Source: Streptomyces shenzhenensis
GTDB lineage: Bacteria > Actinomycetota > Actinomycetes > Streptomycetales > Streptomycetaceae
Reading direction: 5' to 3'
DNA length: 64,000 nt
NCBI RefSeq assembly: GCF_021462265.1
Contig: NZ_JAJONF010000014.1
Coordinates: forward strand, 124,001-188,000
A program made the position numbers and the translations under genes. The notes under the pieces were generated by a model. It was not told the origin of the DNA, ran no database searches, and worked only from the letters and a program-made list of their open reading frames with translations. Numbering within the stretch: position 1 is the stretch's first letter; every line of letters begins with the position of its first letter. Shown piece after piece: positions 26,114-34,896 of the stretch.

Positions 26114-27559
26114 TCAGCGCGGTTCGCTGACGGGGGTGACGGGGGCGGCCGGGACGGTGGCCTCGCGTATGCGGGTGGAGGTGCGGGTGATCCGCATGCC
26201 GACGACGGCCGTCGCGACGGTCAGTGCCGCCGCCACCAGCCAGGCGGTACGGAAGTCCTGTCGCTGCGCGGGGCCGACGTGGGTGCCGACGATGGCGACG
26301 AGGAGCGCGACGCCCACGGTGGCGGACATCTGGCGTACGGAGTTGACCAGGGCGGATCCGGTGGCGGCCCGGTGGCCGGGCAGGGAGCTGACGCCGGCGG
26401 CGACCAGGGTGCCGAGGGTCAGTCCCACGCCCACGCCGCCGAGGACCTGGCTGGGCAGCAGGTCGAGCCAGTAGTCGGCGTCGAGGGAGGCGAAACAGGC
26501 CCGCCAGAGCATGGCGGCGGCGAAGAGCAGTCCGCCCGTGGTGACCAGGGGCCCGTGGCCGAGGCGCTGTGCGGCGCGAGCGGTGAGCAGGGTGACGACG
26601 GGGACCAGCGCGGGTCCGGGGACCATGGCCACGCCGGTGCGCAGGGCGCTCCAGTGCCAGATCTCCTGGCACCACAGGACGTTGGACAGGAGCATGATGG
26701 CGAAGGCGATGCCGAAGACGAACGTGCCGGCGCTCGCGGCGCCGAACTGGGGCAGGCGCAGCAGGGGCAGCTCGAACAGCGGATGGCTGTGCCTGAGCGA
26801 GCGCCGGATGAAGACCGCGGCGCCGACCAGGGCGAGGGCGAGGAGCAGGAGGATCCTGCCGTCCAGCCAGCCCCAGGCGGGGGCCTGCACCAGCGCGCCG
26901 GACAGGGCGGCGACGGCAAGAGTGATCAGCAGGGCACCCTGCAGGTCGGGCAGGCGGCCTTGCTCCCTGCGTGCGGTCGAGGGCAGGACGCGCAGCCCCG
27001 CGGCCACGGTGGCGATGCCGATGGGGATGTTGATCACGAAGACCCAGCGCCAGTCGACCTGGACCAGCAGTCCGCCGGCGACGGGGCCCGCGGCGGCGGC
27101 GAGTCCGCCCACGGCCGCCCAGTTGCGGGTGGCACGGGTGCGGTGCTCCGTCGGCACGGAGGCCAGCAGGAGGGCCAGTGAGGTCGGCAACTGGGCGGCG
27201 GCTCCCACCGCTTGAAGGGCCCGGGCGGCCACGAGGGTCCACAGGTTCGGTGCCAGTGCGCAGGCGAGCGAGGAGAGGGTGAAGACGGTGACGCCGCTGA
27301 GGAACACCGGCCGCTGTCCTATCCGGTCGCCCATGCGGCCCGCGACCACGAGGAGTGCCGCCAGGGCGATGGCGTAGGCGTTGAGCACCCACGACAGGGA
27401 GCCCAGCGTGGCCGCTCGGCCGGGGGCGGAGGCGAAGGACGAACCCATGGCGGGCAGCGCCACGTTGACGATCCACAGATCGAGGTTCGTCATGAAGACC
27501 GCCAGGAGGATGACGGTCGAGGCGACGCGCTGCTTTGAAAACCAAATCGATGCTTTCAT
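26114..27559 (-). CDS. MFS drug-resistance transporter, 14-TM (DHA2) type
   Basis: The protein is 481 aa from the ATG at 27559; the frame extends 28 codons further, but upstream residues do not look like transporter. It starts TVILLAVFMTNLDLWIVNVA and has motif A VAGRMGDRIGQRPVFLSG and antiporter motif C in AVGGLAAAAGPVAGGLLVQV, with about 14 hydrophobic segments. It resembles proton-driven EmrB/QacA exporters of hydrophobic drugs. It is divergent from an HxlR gene with dyads in between, so it is probably derepressed by an electrophile or drug. Confidence 0.9.
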   Translation of the reverse strand: MKASIWFSKQRVASTVILLAVFMTNLDLWIVNVALPAMGSSFASAPGRAATLGSLSWVLNAYAIALAALLVVAGRMGDRIGQRPVFLSGVTVFTLSSLACALAPNLWTLVAARALQAVGAAAQLPTSLALLLASVPTEHRTRATRNWAAVGGLAAAAGPVAGGLLVQVDWRWVFVINIPIGIATVAAGLRVLPSTARREQGRLPDLQGALLITLAVAALSGALVQAPAWGWLDGRILLLLALALVGAAVFIRRSLRHSHPLFELPLLRLPQFGAASAGTFVFGIAFAIMLLSNVLWCQEIWHWSALRTGVAMVPGPALVPVVTLLTARAAQRLGHGPLVTTGGLLFAAAMLWRACFASLDADYWLDLLPSQVLGGVGVGLTLGTLVAAGVSSLPGHRAATGSALVNSVRQMSATVGVALLVAIVGTHVGPAQRQDFRTAWLVAAALTVATAVVGMRITRTSTRIREATVPAAPVTPVSEPR

Positions 27560-27581
27560 GCGACCAGCGAAGCATGAGGCG

Positions 27582-27595
27582 TTTTGAGATTCAAA
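27582..27595. promoter_or_regulatory. HxlR-type half-palindrome TTTTGAGATTCAAA
   Basis: This imperfect dyad (TTTGA/TCAAA) lies 23 bp before the MFS start. It shares its TTTGA/TCAAA arms with the perfect palindrome at 27629 and probably overlaps the MFS promoter. Confidence 0.6.
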
Positions 27596-27628
27596 CCACG
27601 GCGGGCACCGGAAACCCGACATTGCCCA

Positions 27629-27647
27629 AGCTTTGATAATCAAAGCT
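27629..27647. promoter_or_regulatory. Perfect dyad AGCTTTGAT-A-ATCAAAGCT
   Basis: Nine-bp arms surround one base, 21 bp before the HxlR GTG. It is AT-rich in an otherwise GC-rich region, as expected for an operator over a promoter. It probably mediates autoregulation. Confidence 0.75.
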
Positions 27648-27667
27648 CATCGCGTGATACTCGGACC

Positions 27668-28162
27668 GTGACCACACCACGCACCGACCCGTACGAGGTC
27701 CCCGGCCGCCCGTGCTCGATCGCCGCCGCTCTGCAGGTGGTGGGCGACCGCTGGTCGCTGCTCGCCGTTCGCGAGATCATGCTCGGCAACCACCGTTTCC
27801 GCCAGATCGCCAAGAACACCGGCGCCCCCACCGACCGCCTGTCCGCCCGGCTGAAAAGCCTGGTCGCGGACGGCGTCCTGGAGCGCCGCCCGCTGTCCGG
27901 CGAGCCGCGCCACGACGGCTACTACCTCACCGAGGCGGGCCGCGACCTGCTCGGTGTCATCCGCGAGCTGCTGCGCTGGGGGGACCGCTGGCTGACCACC
28001 TCCCCGCCGATGAAGCTGCGGCACCACGACCACGACTTCACCCCCCGGGCGATCTGCGACCACTGCGGCGAGCCGGTCACCCAGGGCGAGGTGCACGCGG
28101 ACGTGACCGCGGCGGGCTGGACGCTGAAAGGCCCGGTCGCAGGCCCACCCGGCCAGGCGTGA
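27668..28162 (+). CDS. HxlR family transcriptional regulator
   Basis: The protein is 164 aa from GTG at 27668. The winged HTH carries the family's signature N-terminal Cys region (GRPCSIAAALQVVGDRWSLL), then AVREIMLGNHRFRQIAKNTG, LSARLKSLVADGVLERRPLS and YYLTEAGRDL. The C-terminal tail has CDHCGEPVTQGEV, a Cys pair that could bind a metal or react with electrophiles. Members often sense reactive compounds through the first Cys. It is divergent from the MFS exporter. Confidence 0.92.
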   Translation: MTTPRTDPYEVPGRPCSIAAALQVVGDRWSLLAVREIMLGNHRFRQIAKNTGAPTDRLSARLKSLVADGVLERRPLSGEPRHDGYYLTEAGRDLLGVIRELLRWGDRWLTTSPPMKLRHHDHDFTPRAICDHCGEPVTQGEVHADVTAAGWTLKGPVAGPPGQA

Positions 28163-28329
28163 CGGGCCGCGCGCGGATGGCTCCGCACCAGAGAGCCACG
28201 CGTAAGGAAAAATATGGAATCCCGAACAAAACACTAAATGGTTCTTTTCCGTGAACGGCGACACGTTGATGAGGTGAACCGTCACCTCCCCTCCCCGCGC
28301 TTGCTCGCACTGGCGGGCACCGTCGTGCT

Positions 28330-28518
28330 GTGGGGGCGGGCGTCGCGCTGGCTCCCCGGCTGGCCATCGGTGAGCAGCCGGAAATCAGCGTGCACCCACT
28401 TCTCACCCCGGTCACCCGTACGGTGTTCACGGTCGTCCGTACCGGCACTGCCCGCAGGCCGGACGTGCACCTGCTGAGCGCCCTGCGGAAGCAGGCGGCC
28501 GCGGCCTCGATGACGTGA
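28330..28518 (+). pseudogene. C-terminal fragment of a LysR-type regulator
   Basis: The frame reads GAGVALAPRLAIGEQPEISV, TPVTRTVFTVVRTGTARRPD and LLSALRKQAAAA, which matches the end of LysR effector-binding domains. There is no HTH upstream. Preceding sequence in the other frames (LLALAGTVVLWG) may be decayed parts of the same gene. It faces the broken NmrA-like gene, and the pair is probably a dead regulator/target couple. Confidence 0.5.
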
Positions 28519-28546
28519 TCCCCCAGTGGCACCGGCGCAGTCACCG

Positions 28547-28880
28547 TCAGGAGAGCTGGCCGAGCAGTTCCTGGCGGTGTGCGGCGGCCCAGGCGTCCAG
28601 GTGGACCGGGTCGTGGCCCAGCAGATCCTCGACCGTGCTGGTGGTGACCGCTGCGTAGTCGAAGCGGCCCTGATAGGTCTGGCGCGCCCCAGATGAGAGT
28701 GCCGGCCGCGTAGGCGGCGTCCATGCCCTCGTCGATCCACCGCTGGACGGTCGCCGCGCTGCGTGATGCGCGCACCGGGGTCACGACTCCACGCGTCGCT
28801 TCCAGCTCTCTGACGACTGCCGTTCCGACGCGGCCAGTGGCCCCGAGGACCAGTACGCGGGGGATCCGGGTGTCGGGCAT
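28547..28880 (-). pseudogene. NmrA/SDR-like NAD(P)-binding gene, deleted and frameshifted
   Basis: On the minus strand, MPDTRIPRVLVLGATGRVGT and AVVRELEATRGVVTPVRAS are a clear atypical SDR start. The frame then shifts at about 28680, where TLIWGA is followed in another frame by YQGRFDYAAVTTSTVEDLLG, HDPVHLDAWAAAHRQELL and a stop. About 110 residues remain of a family that is usually 250-300, so the middle has been deleted. Confidence 0.65.
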
Positions 28881-29228
28881 GTGTCACTCCTTGCCTCCTA
28901 CGAAAGCAACCGTTCGGCGGACCCGTCCCCGGCCCGGCCGCCGTTCGGGACCATGCGCACAGAGCCGCGCGGGACCTGCTCGCCCTCGCCGAAGCGGGCC
29001 GGCTCTGAATCTCCGGCGTGCTCGTCATGCCGTTCCGCCACGCCCAGCGATCAGAGCACCGCGGTCTCCCGGCGCGAGTTTGGCCGGCAGGTGATGGGGA
29101 AAGTTGCTCGGCTCGCCGAAGCTGAACATCGTGCTGTCGCCGGGCACCCCGCGACTGTGGTAACTGCCGTTCATGTAGGGGGAATTGGGCGTCATTCGGT
29201 GTCAGTGACCCCTGGCATGATCGCGGTC
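28881..29228. other. Intergenic stretch, decayed sequence
   Basis: No intact gene is present. On the plus strand, pieces such as LLALAEAGRL and QVMGKVARLA faintly resemble the C-terminus of a zinc-type alcohol dehydrogenase, but in different frames and with a stop. I take this as decayed coding DNA with the DUF1963 promoter at its end. Confidence 0.3.
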
Positions 29229-30014
29229 ATGACTACTTCGATCGTGGCAGAACTCGTTCTCCGGACGGCCGAGAGGCACGGCGTTCCCGGACCGGTCGCA
29301 CAGGAGCTGCTCACCGGCTCCCGGCCGTGCCTCCACCTGGTCCCCTGGCAGGACCTGACTCTCGCCCAGCGGGAAGAGGCCCGTCCCGCCGCGCGCACGG
29401 GAGGCCTTCCCGATCTGCCGGACGGCGTCGACTGGCCCGACGGACGCGAGCCTCTGGTGCTGACCGTCGACTGTGCGGCGCTGCCTCGTAAGGCCCTGGA
29501 CATCGAGCTGCCGTCCGACGGGAGCCTGTTGTTCTTCACCGAGATCGAGTACGAGCCGGAGTCGTCGGTGGTCCTTCACGTTCCCGCCGGCGTGCGGACC
29601 ACGGAACGCTCGGCGAGGTACGAACTCGACGGCGAGCTGGAACAGGTCAGGGTCTACCAGCCGGGCGTTCTGTATCCGGTGCCGGGACTGACCGTCATGC
29701 CCGATTGGCGCGACGCCCCCGCGGCCACCGCGTTCCTGGACGGCGGCGCGGACCGGGACGACATCCTGGACAATTTCGAGGACGCCGTGCGGGACGCGGC
29801 AGCCGGCGGTGCCTCGTACGGAGTCTCCGTCCAACTGGGCGGTTTCTCCAGCCCGTGGCAGTCGGCACCGGACGAGGGCGACCTCGTTCTCCTGGCGCAG
29901 ATGCACGGTCAGTCGATCGACCGCGACGTCTACACCCAGACCCTGATCGTCGGCACCCGCAAGGACATCGCAGCGCGCCGGTACGAGGCCTTGCAGTTCG
30001 AACAACAAGTCTGA
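29229..30014 (+). CDS. DUF1963 (YwqG-like) protein
   Basis: The protein is 261 aa from the ATG at 29229; an in-frame ATG at 29217 is an alternative. The DUF1963 pattern is seen in ARTGGLPDLPDGVDWPDGRE, PLVLTVDCAALPRKALDIEL, GSLLFFTEIEYE and the C-terminal GGFSSPWQSAPDEGDLVLLA. No enzymatic role is established for the family. In Streptomyces it is usually a lone cytoplasmic protein, and the neighbours give no further clue. Confidence 0.75.
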   Translation: MTTSIVAELVLRTAERHGVPGPVAQELLTGSRPCLHLVPWQDLTLAQREEARPAARTGGLPDLPDGVDWPDGREPLVLTVDCAALPRKALDIELPSDGSLLFFTEIEYEPESSVVLHVPAGVRTTERSARYELDGELEQVRVYQPGVLYPVPGLTVMPDWRDAPAATAFLDGGADRDDILDNFEDAVRDAAAGGASYGVSVQLGGFSSPWQSAPDEGDLVLLAQMHGQSIDRDVYTQTLIVGTRKDIAARRYEALQFEQQV

Positions 30015-30027
30015 AGCAGCCACCGGC

Positions 30028-30363
30028 TTGCACACCACGGCCTTGGCTCCTTGCCTTCCGGTGGGGCCGGTGTCGTCCTCGGCACGCCTGCCCTCCTGCA
30101 CTCACGCCAAGTCCCGCGTGGCCACCCTGCCCGGGGTCCCTGCGGGAACCGTCGCGGTCGTCAGTAACGACGAGGCCGAGGAGTTCGGTCAGGGACGACG
30201 GGTGGCGCCTCCGTGGCCTGCGCTCAGGGCCCAGATCCCGGACGAGCGGATCCGAGCGGTGACGGACAGGCTCGACGGGCCGTGCGCGACGCGGATCGAA
30301 CGCATCACCGTACTGACCCACCCGCGCACCGGAGTCACGCCGCTGCCACTGCTGCAGTACTAG
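30028..30363 (+). CDS. Small hypothetical ORF
   Basis: This 111-aa frame starts 13 bp after the DUF1963 gene and ends overlapping the stop of the convergent enoyl-CoA hydratase. The first 35 residues look like GC-driven filler. The rest (GVPAGTVAVVSNDEAEEFGQ, RIERITVLTHPRTGVTPLPL) looks more protein-like. No family was recognised and no SD is seen. It may be a fragment. Confidence 0.25.
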   Translation: MHTTALAPCLPVGPVSSSARLPSCTHAKSRVATLPGVPAGTVAVVSNDEAEEFGQGRRVAPPWPALRAQIPDERIRAVTDRLDGPCATRIERITVLTHPRTGVTPLPLLQY

Positions 30364-31148
30364 CGCCGGCGAAAGTCCGCCGGCCGCTTCTGTGCGAAAG
30401 CCTCACGTCCTTCGTGTGCGTCGTCGGTTGCGAAACAGATCGTCTGCAGGTCCCGCTCGTACTGCAGTGCCTGGTCCTCCGACATGGCGGTCGCGGCACG
30501 CAGATTCACCTTCGCGGTCTCCACGGCGATGGGCGCCCGTGAGGCGATCGTCGCAGCCAGCCGGTGTGCCCGCGGCAGGAGTTCTTCCGGCTGCAGAACC
30601 TCGGAGACCAGGTGCCAGTCCAGCGCCGTACGGGCCGCCACGGGTTCACCGGTCATCAGCATGAGCGCCGCGTTGCCGGGCCCGGCGGCGCGGGACAGGA
30701 ACGCCGCCATACCACCGCCGCCGATCCACCCGAGCTTCACCTCGGGGGCCCCCAGCCGGGCGTTGGCCGAGGCCAGGCGGATGTCGCACGACAGCGCCGT
30801 CTCCAGGCCGCCGCCGAGCGCGTAACCGTTGACGGCGGCGATCGAGGGCTTCCGCAGCTTCCGCAGCGCGTCGCAGTAGTCGACCCGGTTTCTGAAGTCC
30901 CACGGCGTCGCGTACGAGTCGAGCGCTGTGATGTCGGAGCCGACGCTGAAGGACCGTTCGCCCGCCCCGGTGAGGACCACCGCCCGGACGTCGTCACTGA
31001 CGTTGCACTCGGTGACGGCGGCGATCAGCGCCCGCGCCATGGCCGGCGTCACCGCGTTGAGCTTGGCGGGCCTGTCGAGCGTGATGGTCGCGACGCGGGC
31101 TTCACGGTCTGTCGTGAAACGGATGGCGCCGTCGGTGTTCTCGGTCAC
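30360..31148 (-). CDS. Enoyl-CoA hydratase/isomerase family protein
   Basis: This 262-aa crotonase-fold protein has ATITLDRPAKLNAVTPAMAR, the oxyanion-hole segment SVGSDITALDS, and AAVNGYALGGGLETALSCDI. A catalytic Glu may lie in LGAPEVKLGWIGGGG. The family hydrates or isomerises acyl-CoA thioesters. It is divergent from the FAH/semialdehyde dehydrogenase operon and shares its intergenic region, which contains the island's GACGTCA operator, so it belongs to the same regulon. With the CoA-transferase in that operon it implies a CoA-thioester step in this catabolic island. Confidence 0.85.
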   Translation of the reverse strand: MTENTDGAIRFTTDREARVATITLDRPAKLNAVTPAMARALIAAVTECNVSDDVRAVVLTGAGERSFSVGSDITALDSYATPWDFRNRVDYCDALRKLRKPSIAAVNGYALGGGLETALSCDIRLASANARLGAPEVKLGWIGGGGMAAFLSRAAGPGNAALMLMTGEPVAARTALDWHLVSEVLQPEELLPRAHRLAATIASRAPIAVETAKVNLRAATAMSEDQALQYERDLQTICFATDDAHEGREAFAQKRPADFRRR

Positions 31149-31214
31149 TGGCTCTCCTCGTGAAAGTGGCGCGTCGCCGGTCCGGCGAACCCGCTGCTCG
31201 GGCGGACGAACACC

Positions 31215-31246
31215 TTGACTCTATGAGTATGACGTCATATGTTTCA
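31215..31246 (+). promoter_or_regulatory. Promoter and GntR-type operator of the FAH operon
   Basis: TTGACT (31215-31220), 17 bp, TATGTT (31238-31243) is a good promoter. The palindrome TATGACGTCATA (31228-31239) overlaps the spacer and -10, so a bound repressor would exclude polymerase. GACGTCATATGTTTCA here matches GACATCATATGTTTCA at 39181 in 15 of 16 positions. Confidence 0.75.
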
Positions 31247-31293
31247 ACCGTTCGCCTCCCCTCTCCCGATCCCCTCTCCCGAAGGAGCTGCCG

Positions 31294-32193
31294 GTGCAGA
31301 TCGTCCGTGTGCGCTTCTCAGACGGAAGCCCGGTCCGAAGCGCGGTGCTCACCGGCCGGGGGCTGCACCCGCTGCCTGTCGGCTTCCACGAACTCCTGGC
31401 CGGTTCGGCCGCGGAACTGCGCACGGCCGTCGAGTCGGCCGTGGCCGCCGATCCCGTGCCGACATCCGCCGCGCGGCTCCGGGCGCCGGTCGGCGGCCTC
31501 ACCGAGGTGTGGGCGGCGGGAGTGACCTACCAGCGCTCCCGTCAGGCCCGGATGGAGGAGAGTGAAAAGGAGGCGGACATCTACGACCGCGTCTACGAGG
31601 CCGAACGCCCGGAGCTGTTCTTCAAGGCGGCGTCGTGGCGGGTCTGCGGCCCTGACGAGGCGATCAGCGTCCGCGCCGACTCCACGGTGAACGTGCCCGA
31701 ACCGGAGCTCGCGGTCGTGGCCAACCGGCAGGGCGAGATCGTGGGCTACACGATCTGCAACGACGTCAGTTCACGCAGCATCGAGGGGGAGAACCCGCTC
31801 TATCTCCCCCAGGCGAAGGCCTATCTCGGCGCTTGTGCCGTCGGGCCGGGTGTCACCCCCGCCTGGGAGGTGCCCGACCCCCGTGCGCTCGTGATCCTGA
31901 TGTCGATCGAGCGGAACGGCGAGACCGTCTGGAAGGGCGAGGCGAACACCAGCCAACTGCATCGCGAACTTCCCGACCTGGTCGCCTACTTGTTCCGCGA
32001 GGACGAGTTCCCCCAGGGCGTCGTGCTCGCGACGGGCACCAGCCTCGTGCCCGACCTGCCGTTCACCCTGGCCGCCGGGGACCTCGTCTCGATCGAACTG
32101 ACCGGCCTCGGCGTCCTCACCAACCGGGTGACCGTGGGCAAGGCCGGTGTCGGTCACCTCATCGAGCGCGTCGCCGAGGAGCAAGGCGAATGA
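31294..32193 (+). CDS. FAH-family acid-sugar dehydratase/hydrolase (KdaD-like)
   Basis: This 299-aa protein starts at GTG behind GAAGGAG. The FAH fold carries the metal ligands in VPEPELAVVANRQGEIVGYT and NDVSSRSIEG. The length and gene order fit 2-keto-3-deoxy-D-arabinonate dehydratase, which makes 2,5-dioxopentanoate. The next gene, overlapping by 4 bp, is the dehydrogenase that would oxidise that product to 2-oxoglutarate. It differs clearly from the second FAH protein at 44232. The exact sugar acid cannot be read from sequence. Confidence 0.8.
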   Translation: MQIVRVRFSDGSPVRSAVLTGRGLHPLPVGFHELLAGSAAELRTAVESAVAADPVPTSAARLRAPVGGLTEVWAAGVTYQRSRQARMEESEKEADIYDRVYEAERPELFFKAASWRVCGPDEAISVRADSTVNVPEPELAVVANRQGEIVGYTICNDVSSRSIEGENPLYLPQAKAYLGACAVGPGVTPAWEVPDPRALVILMSIERNGETVWKGEANTSQLHRELPDLVAYLFREDEFPQGVVLATGTSLVPDLPFTLAAGDLVSIELTGLGVLTNRVTVGKAGVGHLIERVAEEQGE

Positions 32194-33704
32194 CCGTCGC
32201 CGGCATCGACGCGCGCACCGGAGAGCGCAGCGCCGTGTCCTGCGCCGAGACCACCGCGAACGACGTGGCCTCCCGCTGCGAGGCCGCAGCGCAGGCCGCG
32301 GCCGGCTGGGCCCGCACAGGCCGTGCCGAGCGGGCGCGGCTGCTCGCGGATGCCGCGACCGCGCTCGAGGGACGGGCCGCCGAGATCGTCGCGACCGCCG
32401 ACGCCGAGACCGCGCTGGGCGAGCCACGGCTGACGGGTGAGCTCGCGCGGACGTGTTTCCAGCTGCGCTTCTTCGCCGAAGTGGTGTGCGAGGGGTCGTA
32501 CCTTGAGCTCACCATCGATCACGCCGACATCTCCCCGATGGGCCCGCGCCCCGACCTGCGCCGCATGCTGGTGCCGGTCGGCCCGGTCGCGGTCTTCGGC
32601 GCGAGCAACTTCCCGCTGGCGTTCTCGGTACCCGGGGGTGACACGGTGTCAGCCCTGGCCGCCGGCTGCCCGGTTGTCGTCAAGGCGCACGAGGCGCACC
32701 CGGCCACCTCCGCGCTCTGCCACGACATCATGCGCGGGGTGCTGCCCGACGGCGTCATCTCGATGGTCATGGGCCGCGAGGCCGGCATCGCGCTGGTCCG
32801 TGACCCGCACATCCGCGCCGTGGGCTTCACCGGCTCGGTCGGCGGCGGCCGTGCCCTGGCCGACCTGGCCGCCAGCCGCCCCGAGCCGATCCCGTTCTAC
32901 GGGGAACTCGGCAGCGTGAACGCCTTCGCCGTGACGCCGGCCGCCGCGGCGGCCCGGTCCGGCGAGATCGGCCGCGGTCTCGCCGAGTCCTTCACGCTCG
33001 GCGCCGGACAGTTCTGCACGAAGCCCGGACTCGCCTTCGTCCCGGCCGGAGCCCACGGTGACGCACTCCGCGACGCCCTGCTCGGCACGGTGGAGGGCCG
33101 CGCCTTCACCCTGCTCACCGACAAGATCCGTGAGGCCTACACCGACGCGACCCACCAAGCCGCGGAGCAGGCCGCAGACGCGGCCGCGGACCCGGCCGCG
33201 GACCCGGCCGTCGGTCAGGGCGCCGGCCGGCCCGCCGGCCGGACCGTCGCCGCGACCGTCGTCGAGGTCGAGGCGGCCGGGCTGACGCCGGAGCTGCTCG
33301 AGGAGGTTTTCGGCCCCTACCTCGTCCTGGCCCGCTACGACTCCGCCGCGCAGCTCCGCGCCGCCGTCGGCATGCTGCCGGGAGCCCTGACCGCGACGGT
33401 GCACGCCGAGGCCGACGACGAGATCGGAGCGGAGCTCGCCCGCACCCTCACCGCACGCGTCGGCCGTCTCGTCTGGAACGGCTATCCGACCGGTGTGTCC
33501 GTCGGCTGGGCCCAGCACCACGGCGGCCCCTGGCCGGGCACCGACACCGTCTTCACGTCCGTCGGCGCCACCGCTGTCCGCCGGTTCCTGCGCCCTGTCG
33601 CCTGGCAGTCCGTACCCTCCGGCGTTCTCCCCGAAGAACTGCGTGACGAGTACGACGGTGCGCCCCGCCGTGTGGACGGCGTCCTTCAGCTCCCGAACTC
33701 CTGA
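32190..33704 (+). CDS. Alpha-ketoglutarate semialdehyde dehydrogenase
   Basis: This 504-aa aldehyde dehydrogenase has the general base Glu239 in PFYGELGSVN, the nucleophile Cys276 in GAGQFCTKPG, and the cofactor segment PVAVFGASNFPLAF. The FYGELGSVNAF and AGQFCTKPG variants are typical of the KGSADH subfamily (2,5-dioxopentanoate to 2-oxoglutarate, with NAD(P)). The start overlaps the FAH gene (ATGA). An Ala/Asp/Pro repeat stretch at about residues 326-350 looks like an expansion in a surface loop. Confidence 0.88.
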   Translation: MTVAGIDARTGERSAVSCAETTANDVASRCEAAAQAAAGWARTGRAERARLLADAATALEGRAAEIVATADAETALGEPRLTGELARTCFQLRFFAEVVCEGSYLELTIDHADISPMGPRPDLRRMLVPVGPVAVFGASNFPLAFSVPGGDTVSALAAGCPVVVKAHEAHPATSALCHDIMRGVLPDGVISMVMGREAGIALVRDPHIRAVGFTGSVGGGRALADLAASRPEPIPFYGELGSVNAFAVTPAAAAARSGEIGRGLAESFTLGAGQFCTKPGLAFVPAGAHGDALRDALLGTVEGRAFTLLTDKIREAYTDATHQAAEQAADAAADPAADPAVGQGAGRPAGRTVAATVVEVEAAGLTPELLEEVFGPYLVLARYDSAAQLRAAVGMLPGALTATVHAEADDEIGAELARTLTARVGRLVWNGYPTGVSVGWAQHHGGPWPGTDTVFTSVGATAVRRFLRPVAWQSVPSGVLPEELRDEYDGAPRRVDGVLQLPNS

Positions 33705-33714
33705 GGATTCGATC

Positions 33715-34896
33715 GTGTCCGTTCTGTCTGGTTACCGCGTCCTGGACCTGTCCATCGCCATGGCGGGTCCGCTGGCCGCCATGCGCCTGGGTGACCTGGG
33801 CGCCGACGTCCTCAAGATCGAGCCGGTGACGGGCGAGTGGCAGCGCCACACGTCGGCCGGCGGTGCCGTCGGGCAGAAGGTCAACGCGTCGTTCCTGTCG
33901 CTGAACCGGAACAAGCGCAGCCTCGCCGTCGACCTCAAGAGCCCCGCCGGCAGGGAACTCGTGCTCGGACTCGCCGCCGAAGCCGACGTCTTCCTGCAGA
34001 ACTACCGGCCCGGTGTCGCGGCGCGGCTGGGCCTCGACTACGAGGCGGTGCGCTCCGTGCGCCCCGACATCGTCTACGTGTCGATGAGCGGATACGGCGA
34101 GGACGGCCCCTACGCCGATCGCCCGGGCCAGGATCTGCTGCTGCAGAGTCTGAGCGGCGCGCTGTACAGCGCCGGGCGCGCCGAGGACATCCCCCAGGCG
34201 GGACCGTATTTCGTCGCCGACGCCATCACCGCGTATTCCGCCTTCGAGGGCGTACTCGCCGCACTGCTGCACCGCGAGCGCACCGGGGAGGGACAGAAGG
34301 TCGAAGTCAACATGCTCGACGCGATGATCGCGATGCAGATGCAGGAACTGTCGGTGCGTACCGTCGGCGGCGTCGCACAGACGCGCGGGCACGGGATCCA
34401 CGCCCACAGCTACATCCGCGCCCCCTACGGCATCTTTCCGACCAGCGACTCCTGCATCGCGCTCGCGTTCGCCGACCTCGGCCTGCTCGCCGAGATCTTC
34501 GGGGACCCCACCCTGGCGCGCTGGGACGCCGAGCGCGACGGATTCATCCACCGCGACGCGATCTCGGCCGCGGTCGCCCGGAACCTGATCACCGACACCA
34601 CGGCCTCATGGCTCGAACGGCTCGGAGGCCGCGGCGTGTGGGTGGGCCCGGTCAACTCCTATGCCGACGTCGTCGACGATCCGCAGGTCAAGCACAACGG
34701 CAGCTTCGTCACGTACCGGCACCCGACCGAGGGCGTCGTCACCACACCGGGCTTCGCCTTCCGCCTCACCGCGACGCCCGCACGCGTCGAGCGCGGTGCT
34801 CCCACCGTCGGTGAGCACACCGACGAGATCCTCGCCGAACTCGGTCTCACCGAGGCAGAGGTGGCGGCGCTCAAGCAGGACAAGGTGGTCGCATGA
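33715..34896 (+). CDS. CaiB/BaiF family III CoA-transferase
   Basis: The protein is 393 aa from GTG at 33715. It has the family start GYRVLDLSIAMAGPLAAMRL, GDLGADVLKIEP, the segment SFLSLNRNKRSLAVDLKSP, and the catalytic Asp (about 140) in DRPGQDLLLQSLSG, which forms the acyl-anhydride/CoA intermediate in formyl-CoA transferase. It ends in an ATGA overlap with the next gene. Such an enzyme is not part of the known non-phosphorylative sugar routes. It may activate a sugar acid or branch product as a CoA thioester for the enoyl-CoA hydratase encoded at 30360. Confidence 0.9.
   Translation: MSVLSGYRVLDLSIAMAGPLAAMRLGDLGADVLKIEPVTGEWQRHTSAGGAVGQKVNASFLSLNRNKRSLAVDLKSPAGRELVLGLAAEADVFLQNYRPGVAARLGLDYEAVRSVRPDIVYVSMSGYGEDGPYADRPGQDLLLQSLSGALYSAGRAEDIPQAGPYFVADAITAYSAFEGVLAALLHRERTGEGQKVEVNMLDAMIAMQMQELSVRTVGGVAQTRGHGIHAHSYIRAPYGIFPTSDSCIALAFADLGLLAEIFGDPTLARWDAERDGFIHRDAISAAVARNLITDTTASWLERLGGRGVWVGPVNSYADVVDDPQVKHNGSFVTYRHPTEGVVTTPGFAFRLTATPARVERGAPTVGEHTDEILAELGLTEAEVAALKQDKVVA

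Noticed and set aside
25730..27181. 483-aa Gly/Asp/Gln-rich plus-strand frame over the PanE-like and MFS genes
   Set aside because: It is a shadow of two real minus-strand genes, with low complexity and no start signals.
28881..29228. Possible alcohol dehydrogenase C-terminus
   Set aside because: Only two short similar pieces lie in different frames with a stop between. This is too weak to call a pseudogene.
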